Part shown: one piece after another, positions 41,760 through 50,501 of the stretch | How positions within the stretch are numbered: position 1 is the stretch's first letter | Layout: every line of letters begins with the position of its first letter | DNA from: Paenibacillus mangrovi | Lineage (GTDB): Bacteria; Bacillota; Bacilli; Paenibacillales; Paenibacillaceae | DNA length: 64,000 nt | Direction: 5' to 3' | NCBI RefSeq assembly: GCF_022898935.1 | Contig: NZ_JALIRP010000012.1 | Span: 89,043-153,042, forward strand | The notes under the pieces: model-generated | Seen by the model: only the letters and a program-made list of their open reading frames with translations | Database searches by the model: none | What the model was told of the DNA's origin: nothing | Position numbers and translations under genes: made by a program

Positions 41760-41936
41760 GAAAACGCCTCGCCTCTCTTCTCTTCTACCTATTTTGCCAA
41801 TCTGTTACACATTAAATTCATACCAGTTATGCTTTGATTATACCATAAAAGCTGCTCGGCATACGTTATAGTCGTATTTGTGATGATCATCTTTCAAAGG
41901 AGGTGAAGCTCGAACAGATATTGGCTATTGAAGAAT

Positions 41937-41953
41937 ATGAAAACGTTTACTCA
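41937..41953 (+). promoter_or_regulatory. Candidate catabolite-response element (cre)
   Basis: ATGAAAACGTTTACTCA fits the CcpA cre consensus, 20 bases before the MFS start. It resembles the LacI operators at 16-17 kb but is less symmetric. A perfect AAAGGAGGTGA Shine-Dalgarno lies at 41896-41906 without a well-spaced start codon. Confidence 0.55.
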
Positions 41954-41972
41954 TTAACTGGGGGGCTAGAAT

Positions 41973-43274
41973 ATGGACGGTAAAATAAACTCCGGACCCG
42001 TGGTAACACCGTTCAAAAGATTGACTTTCGGCATTATATTCGGTTACGCGTGCATGATGATCGCGCTCATAACGCCGGCAATGCTGCTATTGAGCTTCAA
42101 AATGATCGAAATCAGTCCAAAGAACTACACGTCCACCATTGGTTTCGTGGCAGGTATCGGAGCATTTTTCGCGTTGATCGGAAATCCGATCGGGGGAGCG
42201 ATCAGCGACCGGACGAATGTCGCCTTTGGCCGCAGACGAACCTGGATCATCGTCGGACCACTTATAGGCTGCGCATGTTTATTATGGATCGGTATAGCGA
42301 CAGAAATTTGGCAAGTGGCTACAGCATGGGAAATTGCGCAATTTTTCTTTAATTGCGGTATGGCAGCCTATACCGCACTCATTCCTGACCAAGTGCCGGT
42401 TGAGAAACAAGGTACCATCTCAGGTATTCTTGGACTCGTCACACCGATTGCGGTTGTTATCGGAATGATGTTGATGACATTCATGACAGACTCAGCATCG
42501 ATGACGAAATGGGGTCTGCTGTCGATCATCGGCATCATCGGACCGATTATCAGTTCATTCTTTATTAAGGATGGGAAACACACGGTTGAAAAAGTGAAGT
42601 CGGCCCATATTCCGTTCGTCAAGAAGCTCAGTACCATCTATCCAAGTCCGAGAAAATATCCGGAATTCACCTGGGCCATCGTGTCCAAGTTTCTGTTGAT
42701 GATGGGGTCAAGCGGCAGCGTCTATTTAGCGGTTATGCTTGTGAACCGCATGGGCTATTCCCAAGCCGGGGCGACGTCGGGAGTTGCAACGCTCCAAATG
42801 ATTTCGCTCGGCGCAATGGCTTTGACTAGTCTGGTCGGAGGTACTTTATCCGACAAGGCCAAGAAGCAAAAGCCCTTCCTTTACGGCTCTGCTTTCATCA
42901 TGCTGATCGGCACCTTAATTTTCGCATTTATTCAGGATTACTCGGCATTCATCATCGCTACTGTCTTCATCGGCCTTGGGGCCGGATGCTTCACTGCGGT
43001 GGATATTGCGTTAGTTGCCCGCATATTACCGCGAAAAGAAGACTCCGCCAAAGACTTTGGACTGATGAATGTCGCGAATGCGCTTCCTCAATCGATTGTA
43101 CCAACGATTGCCCCCCTTCTGCTTGGCATAGGCGGATGGACGTTCTTCTACATCGCACTTGCAGCTTGTCTTCTTGCGAGCATCCTGGCAACCAGACCGC
43201 TGCCCGAAATCGGAGAACCATTCGGACCGGAGAAGAAGCATCCGCGTGCCGATCTAGAGACGAAAGGGATCTAA
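41973..43274 (+). CDS. MFS sugar transporter (SLC45/GPH-like)
   Basis: A 433-residue transporter with twelve hydrophobic segments. NPIGGAISDRTNVAFGRRRTW is the motif-A loop typical of the sucrose/SLC45 and GPH-like MFS group. It is followed after 33 bases by the GH3 glycosidase gene, so it most likely imports the beta-glycoside that GH3 hydrolyses. GGGGGG lies upstream of the ATG, and a cre-like site overlaps the leader. The divergent AraC protein probably activates the pair. Confidence 0.88.
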   Translation: MDGKINSGPVVTPFKRLTFGIIFGYACMMIALITPAMLLLSFKMIEISPKNYTSTIGFVAGIGAFFALIGNPIGGAISDRTNVAFGRRRTWIIVGPLIGCACLLWIGIATEIWQVATAWEIAQFFFNCGMAAYTALIPDQVPVEKQGTISGILGLVTPIAVVIGMMLMTFMTDSASMTKWGLLSIIGIIGPIISSFFIKDGKHTVEKVKSAHIPFVKKLSTIYPSPRKYPEFTWAIVSKFLLMMGSSGSVYLAVMLVNRMGYSQAGATSGVATLQMISLGAMALTSLVGGTLSDKAKKQKPFLYGSAFIMLIGTLIFAFIQDYSAFIIATVFIGLGAGCFTAVDIALVARILPRKEDSAKDFGLMNVANALPQSIVPTIAPLLLGIGGWTFFYIALAACLLASILATRPLPEIGEPFGPEKKHPRADLETKGI

Positions 43275-43307
43275 CAACATTTGAAAAATGAAAGGTAGGA
43301 TTAATCC

Positions 43308-45592
43308 ATGTCAAACCGCGAAACTGCTTTAAACTACGAGCCGGCCATTCAATATGTCCGCAATGAAACTGGACCGACGCTGGGGTATTCGTCCGCATCA
43401 GGAGTTAAGATCATCGAGAAAGACGGCTTATTTTTCAGAAACACAAGCAAAGACGGTGTCTTGAAGCCATACGAGGACTGGCGGCTGCCGGCTGAGGAAC
43501 GTGCCAAGGATTTGGCATCCAGACTCTCCATCGAAGAAATCGCAGGATTGATGCTATATAGTACCCATCAGAACATTCCAGCAAGAAGTGGCGGGTGGTT
43601 CGGGGGATCGTACGCTGGTAAAACTTATGAAGAGAGCGGCGCCAAGCCCTGGGACTTAACGGACGAGCAGCTTGCATTCCTGATTCAGACCCAGCTCCGC
43701 CATTTCCTGATTATGATGGTAGAAAACGCTGAATCAGCAGCACGCTGGAACAACCGGCTGCAGGCTGTCGCAGAGGGGATCGGCTTCGGTATTCCGGTAA
43801 ACAACAGCTCCGACCCACGTCACGGCTTCGACGGCAGTTCCGAATTCAATGCTGGTGCAGGCTCGAATTCGCGTGTGTCATTCTGGCCGGAAACGCTCGG
43901 ACTCGCGGTAACTTTCGATCCTACGATCACCCGTCAATTCGGAGAAATCGCATCGAAGGAATACCGCGCCCTCGGCATGGCAACTGCATTGTCGCCGCAA
44001 ATCGATATCGCCACCGATCCGCGCTGGCACCGTTTTAACGGTACGTTCGGAGAGGACCCGAAATTATCCACCGATATGGCTAGAGCATATGTGGACGGCT
44101 TCCAGACATCCGAAGGAGAAAACGAACAGACAAACGGTTGGGTCAAGACAGTGTAAATGCGATGGTGAAGCATTGGCCTGGCGGCGGATCGGGTGAAAGT
44201 GGAAGAGACGCGCATTTCGGTTGCGGTAAGTACGCTGTTTATCCTGGTAACAACTTCGAGGAGCATTTGAAACCGTTCGTCGAAGGCGCATTCCAGTTGG
44301 AAGGCAAGACTGGCATTGCATCTGCCGTTATGCCTTATTACACTATTTCGTACGATCAGGATACGGTAAATGGAGAAAACGTCGGCAACTCTTACAACCG
44401 CTATTTAATTACTGATTTGCTGCGTGAGAAATATGGATACGACGGCGTTGTTTGCACAGATTGGGGAATTACGAACGATGAAAGCCACCACAAAGGCACC
44501 GTGCTTAGCGGCAAGTCTTGGGGAGTCGAACATCTTTCCGTTGCAGAACGACACTATAAGTTAATTATGGCAGGTGTTGACCAATTCGGCGGCAATAACG
44601 ATGCGGTTCCGGTATTAGAAGCCTATCAAATGGGCGTAAAAGAGCATGGAGAAACGTATATGCGAGCTCGTTTCGAGAAATCGGCGGAGCGGCTTCTGCT
44701 GAACATTTTCCGTCCAGGCCTTTTTGAGAACCCTTACCTACTACCTGAGGAAAGTAAAAAAATTGTTGGTTGTACCGAATTCGTAGACGCAGGCTATGAA
44801 GCGCAACTGAAATCAATCGTTCTTCTGAAAAACAAGGGACAAGTCCTTCCGATCAAGGAACGCAAGAAAGTTTACATTCCAAAGCGGTATTTACCTGCCG
44901 GGGAAAATTGGGTTGGCATGCCGACACCGGAGAAATTGGAGTATCCCGTCGATCTGAGCATCGTAGCCAACTACTTTGATGTAATAGACACGCCGGAAGA
45001 AGCCGACTTCGGACTCGTGTTCATCGAATATCCGAACTCAGGTATCGGCTACAATCTGAAAGATGCAGAACAAGGTGGGAATGGTTTTGTGCCGATCAGC
45101 CTTCAATACCGTCCTTATACCGCTGACCTAGCCCGTGAACGGAGCATAGCAGGCGATCCGAGGGAAACCGACGTGCTGAATCGTACGTATAAAGGCAAAA
45201 CCGTCACAACACGCAATGCTCACGATTTGGAAGCAATTCTTGAAACCAAGGAGAAGATGAATGGCAAGCCAGTAATCGTGTCCTTGATACAGTCGAATCC
45301 GACCATCGTAGCAGAATTCGAAGATGTGGCCGATGCGATCATCACGAACTTTGGCGTGAAGCTTGAGGCGATCATGGAAGTACTGACAGGTTCTTTCGAA
45401 CCGTCCGGTTTGCTTCCGTTCCAGATGCCGGCGAACATGAAGACCGTTGAGGAGCAACTCGAAGATGTTCCGCACGATATGGAATGCTATGTCGATACGG
45501 AAGGCCATGTGTATGATTTCGGCTTCGGATTGAATTGGAGCGGCGTCATCGATGATGCCCGCACGGCAAAATATCGGAAAGTACGCAGTTAA
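43308..45592 (+). pseudogene. GH3 beta-glycosidase split by a single-base frameshift
   Basis: Two frames together make one GH3 enzyme of about 760 residues. The first (43308-44153) carries LSIEEIAGLMLYSTHQ, VNNSSDPRHGF, ATALSPQIDIATDPRWHRFN and FGEDPKL and ends in an out-of-frame TAA. The second continues without loss at QDSVNAMVKHWPGGGSGE, holds the nucleophile in VVCTDWGIT, and includes the GH3 C-terminal domain (GSFEPSGLLPFQMP, VYDFGFGLNW). Between NGW and QDS one G is missing: TTGGGTC at 44138-44144 would read through as TTGGGGTC. This may be a real mutation or a homopolymer sequencing error. It acts in the cytoplasm on sugars imported by the upstream MFS protein. Confidence 0.85.
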
Positions 45593-45615
45593 TAATCACG
45601 GTGTTATCATAGAGA

Positions 45616-45646
45616 AAAAGGTGTTGCCATTGAGGCAACACCTTTT
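45616..45646. terminator. Bidirectional terminator between GH3 and nucleoside operon
   Basis: AAAAGGTGTTGCC and GGCAACACCTTTT form a 13-bp perfect stem with a 5-base loop, between convergent genes. Confidence 0.9.
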
Positions 45647-45666
45647 GCACTACTCCCCCATTTTCA

Positions 45667-46923
45667 TCAAGCGGCTTTATTTACAGGGTTCAAGGCATCA
45701 TGGTCCTTTTTGTATTTAAAGCTTACCGCAAAAACGATTCCTAGAACAATTGTATAGGCTGCAAAAACCAACCAGATATGCTGCCAGTCTTTTACACCGT
45801 CAACGGTTAAATAATCCACTATTTTTCCACTAATAACAGAACCTAAATAGGCACCGAGTCCGTTCACCATTGTCATGAATAAGCCTTGTGCACTCCCACG
45901 AATTCGACGATCCACTGCATTTTCCACAAAAATCGATCCGGAGATATTAAAGAAATCAAATGCTGCACCATACACAATCATGGATAATAGTAATAAGATG
46001 AACCCTCCGCCGGATGGGTCTCCATAGGCCAATAAACCAAACCGCAATGTCCAGGCCGCCATACTGAGCAGCATAACCGTTTTAATCCCATATTTGCGTA
46101 AGAACAGTGGTATGGCAAGAATAAAGAATACTTCTGAAATTTGTCCAATGGATAATAAAATGGCCGGATATTTAACAGCAAGGCTGTCTTTATAGTCAGG
46201 ATTTAACGCAAAATCATGCAGGAATGGGTCAGCAAATGCAAGGTTAATTTGCAGTGCAGCACCTACTAGCATAGAAAAAATAAAAAAGATGGCCATTTTC
46301 TTTTGTTTAAACAGTACAAAGGCATCCAGTCCTAAAAGGCTGACAAATGACTGGTCCTTCTTGACATTTGATGTTGGACAATCAGGCAGTGCAAATGAAA
46401 ATAGTGCAAGTAAAATGGCAGCCCCCGCTGCAATGTATAGCTGGATATTGCTTAGCTCAAATCCGCCAAGACTAATGGCCCACATGGCAAGAATAAAACT
46501 AATGGTTCCATAAACACGAACAGATGGGAAGTCTTTCGTGGTATCGAGTCCCTCTTTTTCTAAACCAAAATAGGAAATGGTATACGATAATGAAATCGTC
46601 GGCATGTAAACCATAGAATTAGCAAGCATCGCCCAAAACATGAGGGTTGGGTTTGAAGCCTGTGCAGCTATAAATAAGCAAATCGCCCCTAGAAAATGAC
46701 AAATTCCATATAATTTATTTGCTTTTATAAAGCGATCAGCAATAATCCCTACAAGACTTGGCATAATGAGAGAAGCAAGTCCAGTTGTGCCATAAACGAC
46801 TCCAACTTCTGAGCCCGAGAAATGTAAAGTATTAATCATATACGAACCAAGTGTAACAAGCCAACATCCCCAAATGAAAAACTGGAGAAAAATCATTATT
46901 TTAAGCCGAGATTTGATTGTCAT
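45667..46923 (-). CDS. nupG: Nucleoside:H+ symporter (NupG/XapB family)
   Basis: A 418-residue MFS nucleoside permease. The N-terminal FLQFFIWGCWLVTLGSYM, SYTISYFGLEKEGLDTTKDF and FPSVRVYGTISFILAMWAIS segments match E. coli NupG closely throughout. Twelve membrane helices are expected. It lies 17 bases behind the nucleoside hydrolase gene with AAGGAG before the ATG. A guanine-type riboswitch leads the operon, so uptake of purine nucleosides should fall when guanine or hypoxanthine is plentiful. Confidence 0.9.
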   Translation of the reverse strand: MTIKSRLKIMIFLQFFIWGCWLVTLGSYMINTLHFSGSEVGVVYGTTGLASLIMPSLVGIIADRFIKANKLYGICHFLGAICLFIAAQASNPTLMFWAMLANSMVYMPTISLSYTISYFGLEKEGLDTTKDFPSVRVYGTISFILAMWAISLGGFELSNIQLYIAAGAAILLALFSFALPDCPTSNVKKDQSFVSLLGLDAFVLFKQKKMAIFFIFSMLVGAALQINLAFADPFLHDFALNPDYKDSLAVKYPAILLSIGQISEVFFILAIPLFLRKYGIKTVMLLSMAAWTLRFGLLAYGDPSGGGFILLLLSMIVYGAAFDFFNISGSIFVENAVDRRIRGSAQGLFMTMVNGLGAYLGSVISGKIVDYLTVDGVKDWQHIWLVFAAYTIVLGIVFAVSFKYKKDHDALNPVNKAA

Positions 46924-46940
46924 TTCTTCTCCTTATGAAC

Positions 46941-47876
46941 TTAGGCTTTTTTCGCTAATTCTGTAATGTAATCGAAGAAAGCATCGCGATTTACATCATA
47001 AACCACATTGACAGGACGCCCATCAGCTGTTTCCTTTGTACGTCCTTGGCTCGGTCCATCTGTATGAACAATACTGTTCACTCTCTTCATTTTTACAAGA
47101 TCACGATTCCCCACATACGCTGTCGTTAAAACATCCCATAAAAAGTAGGTGGAGTTTGTTGTAAAGTGGACAAGGGGCGGGCACATCGCATAACATTGAC
47201 CCATAAAATCAACACCAAGGTATTTGCGTTCAGCTGCCCAACGATTACGTATATCTACAGTAAGAGGTACTTGATTCGTACTTTCAAGCGCCACCAAATC
47301 AATTTCTATTCCGCTGTTCCAGACACGGCCAGCTGCTTCTGGATCCCAAAACACATTCCATTCCGCTGTACCATCATGTTCCGGCTCTTCCACATTACCT
47401 ATTTCACGAAAGGTGCCGCCCATCCAAACAAGTCGTTCAATTTTCTCTTCAATAGAAGGATCTTCATCTAATGCACGGGCAAGGTCAGTAAGTGGACCAG
47501 TGAATAATAAAGTCGTTTTTTCTTCTGACTTGTGAATGGCATCAATCATATGAAGATGTGCTGGCTTTTCTGCTACTGGTGTGTCAATTTTTCCAGATTC
47601 ATTTAGAATCGGCAGGGCATCCACAAAGAAAGCGTGCAAACGCCAATCTTTTGGAAAAGGATTTTTCCCGCGTGAATTGGACTCAGCAACATCTAGACTG
47701 CCGTGTCCAAAGCGATCAATGATTTTTCGGCTTGCAAACATAGCTGGTTCTAGATAGCAATCCGCAGGAATAACGGATACACCCGTTAATTCAACATCGT
47801 CCATTTGTTGTAATAAAAATAGCGAAACAAGGTCATCCACTCCGCCATCATGATTAAAATAAATTTTCTTTTTCAT
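46941..47876 (-). CDS. Inosine-uridine preferring nucleoside hydrolase family protein
   Basis: A 311-residue IunH-type hydrolase that cleaves the N-glycosidic bond of ribonucleosides to base and ribose. The N-terminal NHDGGVDDLVSLFLL corresponds to the calcium-binding DxDxxxDD motif, with Asn/His-Asp-Gly in place of the usual DTDPG. LLFTGPLTDLA and EWNVFWDPEAA are further family motifs. It is the first gene of an operon with a NupG-like permease, behind a guanine riboswitch, which indicates purine nucleoside salvage. The altered metal motif may mean changed substrate preference. Confidence 0.88.
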   Translation of the reverse strand: MKKKIYFNHDGGVDDLVSLFLLQQMDDVELTGVSVIPADCYLEPAMFASRKIIDRFGHGSLDVAESNSRGKNPFPKDWRLHAFFVDALPILNESGKIDTPVAEKPAHLHMIDAIHKSEEKTTLLFTGPLTDLARALDEDPSIEEKIERLVWMGGTFREIGNVEEPEHDGTAEWNVFWDPEAAGRVWNSGIEIDLVALESTNQVPLTVDIRNRWAAERKYLGVDFMGQCYAMCPPLVHFTTNSTYFLWDVLTTAYVGNRDLVKMKRVNSIVHTDGPSQGRTKETADGRPVNVVYDVNRDAFFDYITELAKKA

Positions 47877-47963
47877 TATTTTCCCGATCCCTTCATGGTG
47901 AATTTATATAAATTAGTTTGGGGAATAAACATCTCGAAATAAATAATTTCTTAAAATATAAAA

Positions 47964-47989
47964 AACGCTCCGATAGCTACCGGAGCGTT
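47964..47989 (-). terminator. Riboswitch-controlled intrinsic terminator
   Basis: Minus strand AACGCTCCG and CGGAGCGTT pair and run into TTTTTATA. The preceding TAGTCAA can instead pair with TTGACTA in the purine aptamer, giving a mutually exclusive antiterminator. Confidence 0.9.
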
Positions 47990-48046
47990 GACTAGGGCAT
48001 GTGTAAATACAATGAAATAGTTGATGCCTTCTTCCACTTAACACTT

Positions 48047-48118
48047 ACCTCGTAGTCAAGCCCTTTATGGCGGCTTGGTAGAAACTCTTGGGCCATATCC
48101 CCAATATTATACGACGTA
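48047..48118 (-). ncRNA. Purine riboswitch aptamer, guanine type
   Basis: Minus strand shows the purine aptamer in order: TCGTATAAT, GGGGATATGGCCC with its P2 loop, AGTTTCTACC, AAGCCGCCATAAAGGGCTT and GACTACGA. The discriminator in GACTA is C, which pairs with guanine (adenine aptamers have GATTA). P1 is TCGT/ACGA. It controls the terminator at 47964 upstream of the nucleoside hydrolase and permease genes. Confidence 0.94.
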
Positions 48119-48140
48119 CTTCTATATTGAATTCACATTT

Positions 48141-48169
48141 ATAATAACAATAATTTAGGGTTTCGTCAA
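48141..48169 (-). promoter_or_regulatory. Promoter of the purine-riboswitch operon
   Basis: Minus strand TTGACG (48164-48169) and TATTAT (48141-48146) with 17-base spacing, about 25 bases before the aptamer. Confidence 0.8.
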
Positions 48170-48265
48170 CCGAATCACGAACATTATTTTGCAATTCCTT
48201 AGCTATCATTCGTGTTCTAAGCGTTTATAATGTTATTCTCCCTTTACTTCTTTTACACTTTTGCA

Positions 48266-48348
48266 ATGTGGGGGCTGACACAGGGGCAAAGGTCACTTGG
48301 AGCAAAACAGAAAATGATGCATTAATTCACATTAATTTTACTAAGTAA
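48266..48348 (+). pseudogene. Possible remnant of a gene 3' end
   Basis: A short open frame reads NVGADTGAKVTWSKTENDAL and continues to HINFTK before TAA at 48346-48348, 25 bases before a strong plus-strand terminator. It has no start codon and no coding continuation upstream. The ending resembles the beta-strand C-terminus of a glycosidase, but the family cannot be identified. Confidence 0.3.
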
Positions 48349-48373
48349 TTTTTATCTTCCATAATATAGTTTA

Positions 48374-48411
48374 AGTTGCCTTGCCATTCAGATGGTAAGG
48401 CAACTTTTTTT
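48374..48411 (+). terminator. Rho-independent terminator without an intact upstream gene
   Basis: AGTTGCCTTGCCAT and ATGGTAAGGCAACT form a 14-bp stem with one mismatch, followed by TTTTTTT on the plus strand. Confidence 0.85.
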
Positions 48412-48464
48412 AATAGATTTAATAACTCAACTTTCGTAGCATGAAATAGTCAAGGCAGGCTTTG

Positions 48465-48670
48465 ATTATGAATAGCCGGCGCCGGTTTGGGGGATTCCCA
48501 CGGATTATAATATCTGGATATCAAATAATACAAGCCGGTTGGTTCATCGTAACGATACCCTGCGAAACGATATGGGTTCTCTCCGGCAAGGACCGCTTTC
48601 CTTTGGAATATTTCCAAGCGTCATATTCATATTGGGCAACTTCTTTTCCCGTTGAATCCGTAAGACTTAC
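48465..48670 (-). pseudogene. Truncated and frameshifted RHS-repeat core fragment
   Basis: On the minus strand one frame gives VSLTDSTGKEVAQYEYDAW. After at least one shift another gives LAGENPYRFAGYRYDEPTGL followed by YYLISRYYNP. This is the standard Rhs core end (YDAWG ... NPYRYAGYRYDxETGLYYLxARYYNP). The GRFLS segment, the toxin tip and an immunity gene are all missing. The sequence differs from the core of the 21-28 kb locus, so it is the relic of a second, unrelated Rhs gene. Confidence 0.8.
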
Positions 48671-48774
48671 CCTATAACAATTCTATTCTTGCTAGGTTGA
48701 TCTTCAAAAAAATTGAACCATTTTTCACGATGGAGCCAATATAGGGTGTATATACAGTTTGGAGGGCCCCACAG

Positions 48775-49350
48775 ATGAATGATCAGGAATTGAGTCCATG
48801 GATAGATCGATTGATTGAAGGAGATCAGGCGGCATTTGAGGTCATATACGATTTAACGAAGAAGAAAGTGTATGGCACGGTGACGATGCTCATTCACAAT
48901 AAGGAAGACGTCAATGACATTGTGAACGAAATTTATTGCGAAATGTTCAAATCGCTCCCAACCTTTGACCGCTCACGTTCCTTCTTATATTGGTTGAATG
49001 GAATCGTCATAAATCAAATTAACAGTTGGCGCAGGCAAGTGTGGCGGAGGTTCCGCTTATTGCAAAAGCATCACATGAATCAAGAGCATCGTCCTCCGGA
49101 GCTTCCGGATGAGTTGCTGATCCAAAGCGAAGGACAGCAGCAATTGCTGGGTTTGATAGGTAAGCTGCCCTATAAATTGCGCATTGTAGTCTTATACAAG
49201 TATTACTACGATTACAGCAACGACGAAATCGCTGAGTTGCTTCGTATACCCGTCGGTACAGTCAAGTCACGAAATAGTCTGGCGCTGAAGCAAATTCGAC
49301 AAAGATTCGGTACTCATCTGGTGCAGGAGGTCGTTTTAAAAAATGTCTAA
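48775..49350 (+). CDS. ECF-type RNA polymerase sigma factor
   Basis: A 191-residue sigma-70 family protein with regions 2 and 4 only. Region 2 is FEVIYDLTKKKVYGTVTMLI with DVNDIVNEIYCEMFKSLPTF; region 4 is LPYKLRIVVLYKYYYDYSND with IPVGTVKSRNSLALKQIR. GGAGGG precedes the ATG. Its 3' end overlaps the following membrane protein gene by 8 bases, the classic arrangement with an anti-sigma factor. The target regulon and signal are unknown. Confidence 0.9.
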   Translation: MNDQELSPWIDRLIEGDQAAFEVIYDLTKKKVYGTVTMLIHNKEDVNDIVNEIYCEMFKSLPTFDRSRSFLYWLNGIVINQINSWRRQVWRRFRLLQKHHMNQEHRPPELPDELLIQSEGQQQLLGLIGKLPYKLRIVVLYKYYYDYSNDEIAELLRIPVGTVKSRNSLALKQIRQRFGTHLVQEVVLKNV

Positions 49351-50116
49351 ACCAAATTTAAACGAAGCATTGACGAAATATGTCGAGGAGATTCAAGTTC
49401 CGAATGAGCTGGATCAACGGATTCGGCAAAACTTTAAACAATATTACGCCCAAAAGGAGAACTCTCAAATGAAACACAAGAAAAAAATATTAGCTTTCAG
49501 CATAGCGGCTGCCATTCTGATTCCGACAGGTGCGTTCGCGCTTAACAACTCTTACTTTACCCAAAGTAATGTAAATCTGAATGATCTGGTGAACAACCAA
49601 GTCAAACAAGCAGCCAAGGAAGGGCTCACTGTTCCGATCGATTACAGAATTTCAGATCAGGGTATAACTATGCATTTCAAAGAGGTGTATGTAGAAGATT
49701 CCAAAGTACTTGTGCATTACCGAGTCGAAAAGGAAGACGGAACGTTAGTACCGTATGAATTTGATACCCAAGGTTTGAATATACGTACCGACGGCAAGGA
49801 GAATGGCCAGCAGATTACGGATCCTACCTATAGTGTACCTGGACAGGATGGCTTTAATGTATTGAACTTTTTCGGTACTGCAAACGCTGATAATCTGCAA
49901 TTCTACCTTACGGATTCCAAAGGTAACAAACTAGATACAGGGATCGCCGACCAAGGCAAGCCGGAGGGGCTAATCGCGTTCTTGACGGATGGTTATAAGT
50001 TGCCGCAAGAGATGGTGTTGCACGTCGATGTAAATCGCATCGGGGGAACTAAGGGAAACTGGCAAGGCCAACTCCCAATTGACCAGCTGAAGGCATCAAC
50101 CCCAGGCGCCAAGTAA
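49343..50116 (+). CDS. DUF4179-type membrane protein, probable anti-sigma factor
   Basis: 257 residues: a short cytoplasmic N-terminus (about 1-48), one transmembrane helix (ILAFSIAAAILIPTGAFAL) and an extracellular domain of about 190 residues rich in beta strands (ITMHFKEVYVEDSKVLVHYR). This matches DUF4179 proteins paired with ECF sigma factors. The 8-base overlap with the sigma gene supports an anti-sigma role: it should hold the sigma factor at the membrane until an outside signal is sensed. Confidence 0.82.
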   Translation: MSKPNLNEALTKYVEEIQVPNELDQRIRQNFKQYYAQKENSQMKHKKKILAFSIAAAILIPTGAFALNNSYFTQSNVNLNDLVNNQVKQAAKEGLTVPIDYRISDQGITMHFKEVYVEDSKVLVHYRVEKEDGTLVPYEFDTQGLNIRTDGKENGQQITDPTYSVPGQDGFNVLNFFGTANADNLQFYLTDSKGNKLDTGIADQGKPEGLIAFLTDGYKLPQEMVLHVDVNRIGGTKGNWQGQLPIDQLKASTPGAK

Positions 50117-50138
50117 TCCGTTCATTAAAATTCCCATG

Positions 50139-50172
50139 AAAAACGTGGACACCTCAGGGTTTCCACGTTTTT
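50139..50172 (+). terminator. Terminator of the sigma/anti-sigma operon
   Basis: AAAAACGTGGA and TCCACGTTTTT form an 11-bp stem with a 12-base loop and T-run. Confidence 0.9.
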
Positions 50173-50436
50173 CTGTCGCGAAGCTCTACATATTGGATAT
50201 GACATATGTAGAACCGGGCTTGGGAAATGTAATTTAAAGTCGTATCAAAGGGCCGAAAAAGGACAGGGACAAGATCGGGCTAAAGGATCAGAAATAGCCC
50301 GGGTAAAAGCCTGAGTAAACCCCACTCCAACGCCTGAGAAGCCCTGAAACGCCTGATAAGAGCCTCAGAGATATGATTCGAGAAGAAACCGTCATTCTCC
50401 TACCTTTCTCTACTTCCTGCCCACTGCCCCAAAAAG
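50173..50436. other. Non-coding stretch between sigma operon and glmS
   Basis: No gene is supported. It contains an imperfect CTACATAT/ATATGTAG palindrome (about 50187-50212) and several CGCCTGA(G/T)AAG-like short repeats around 50300-50370. Confidence 0.4.
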
Positions 50437-50486
50437 AAAAGCCGAGCAAATGTCAGGAAATAATCCTGGATCTGCTCGACTTCTTA
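50437..50486 (-). terminator. Y-shaped terminator family, copy 5 (behind glmS)
   Basis: Minus strand AAGTCGAGCAGATCCAGGA pairs with TCCTGACATTTGCTCGGCTT, followed by TTC. Lies 16 bases behind the glmS stop. Confidence 0.8.
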
Positions 50487-50501
50487 TACTCTACGAAATA
50501 A

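Noticed and set aside
41937..41953. Fourth operator of the LacI regulator at 16-17 kb
   Set aside because: The site lacks the symmetric GTAAAC left half and fits the CcpA cre consensus better; it is next to an AraC-controlled operon.
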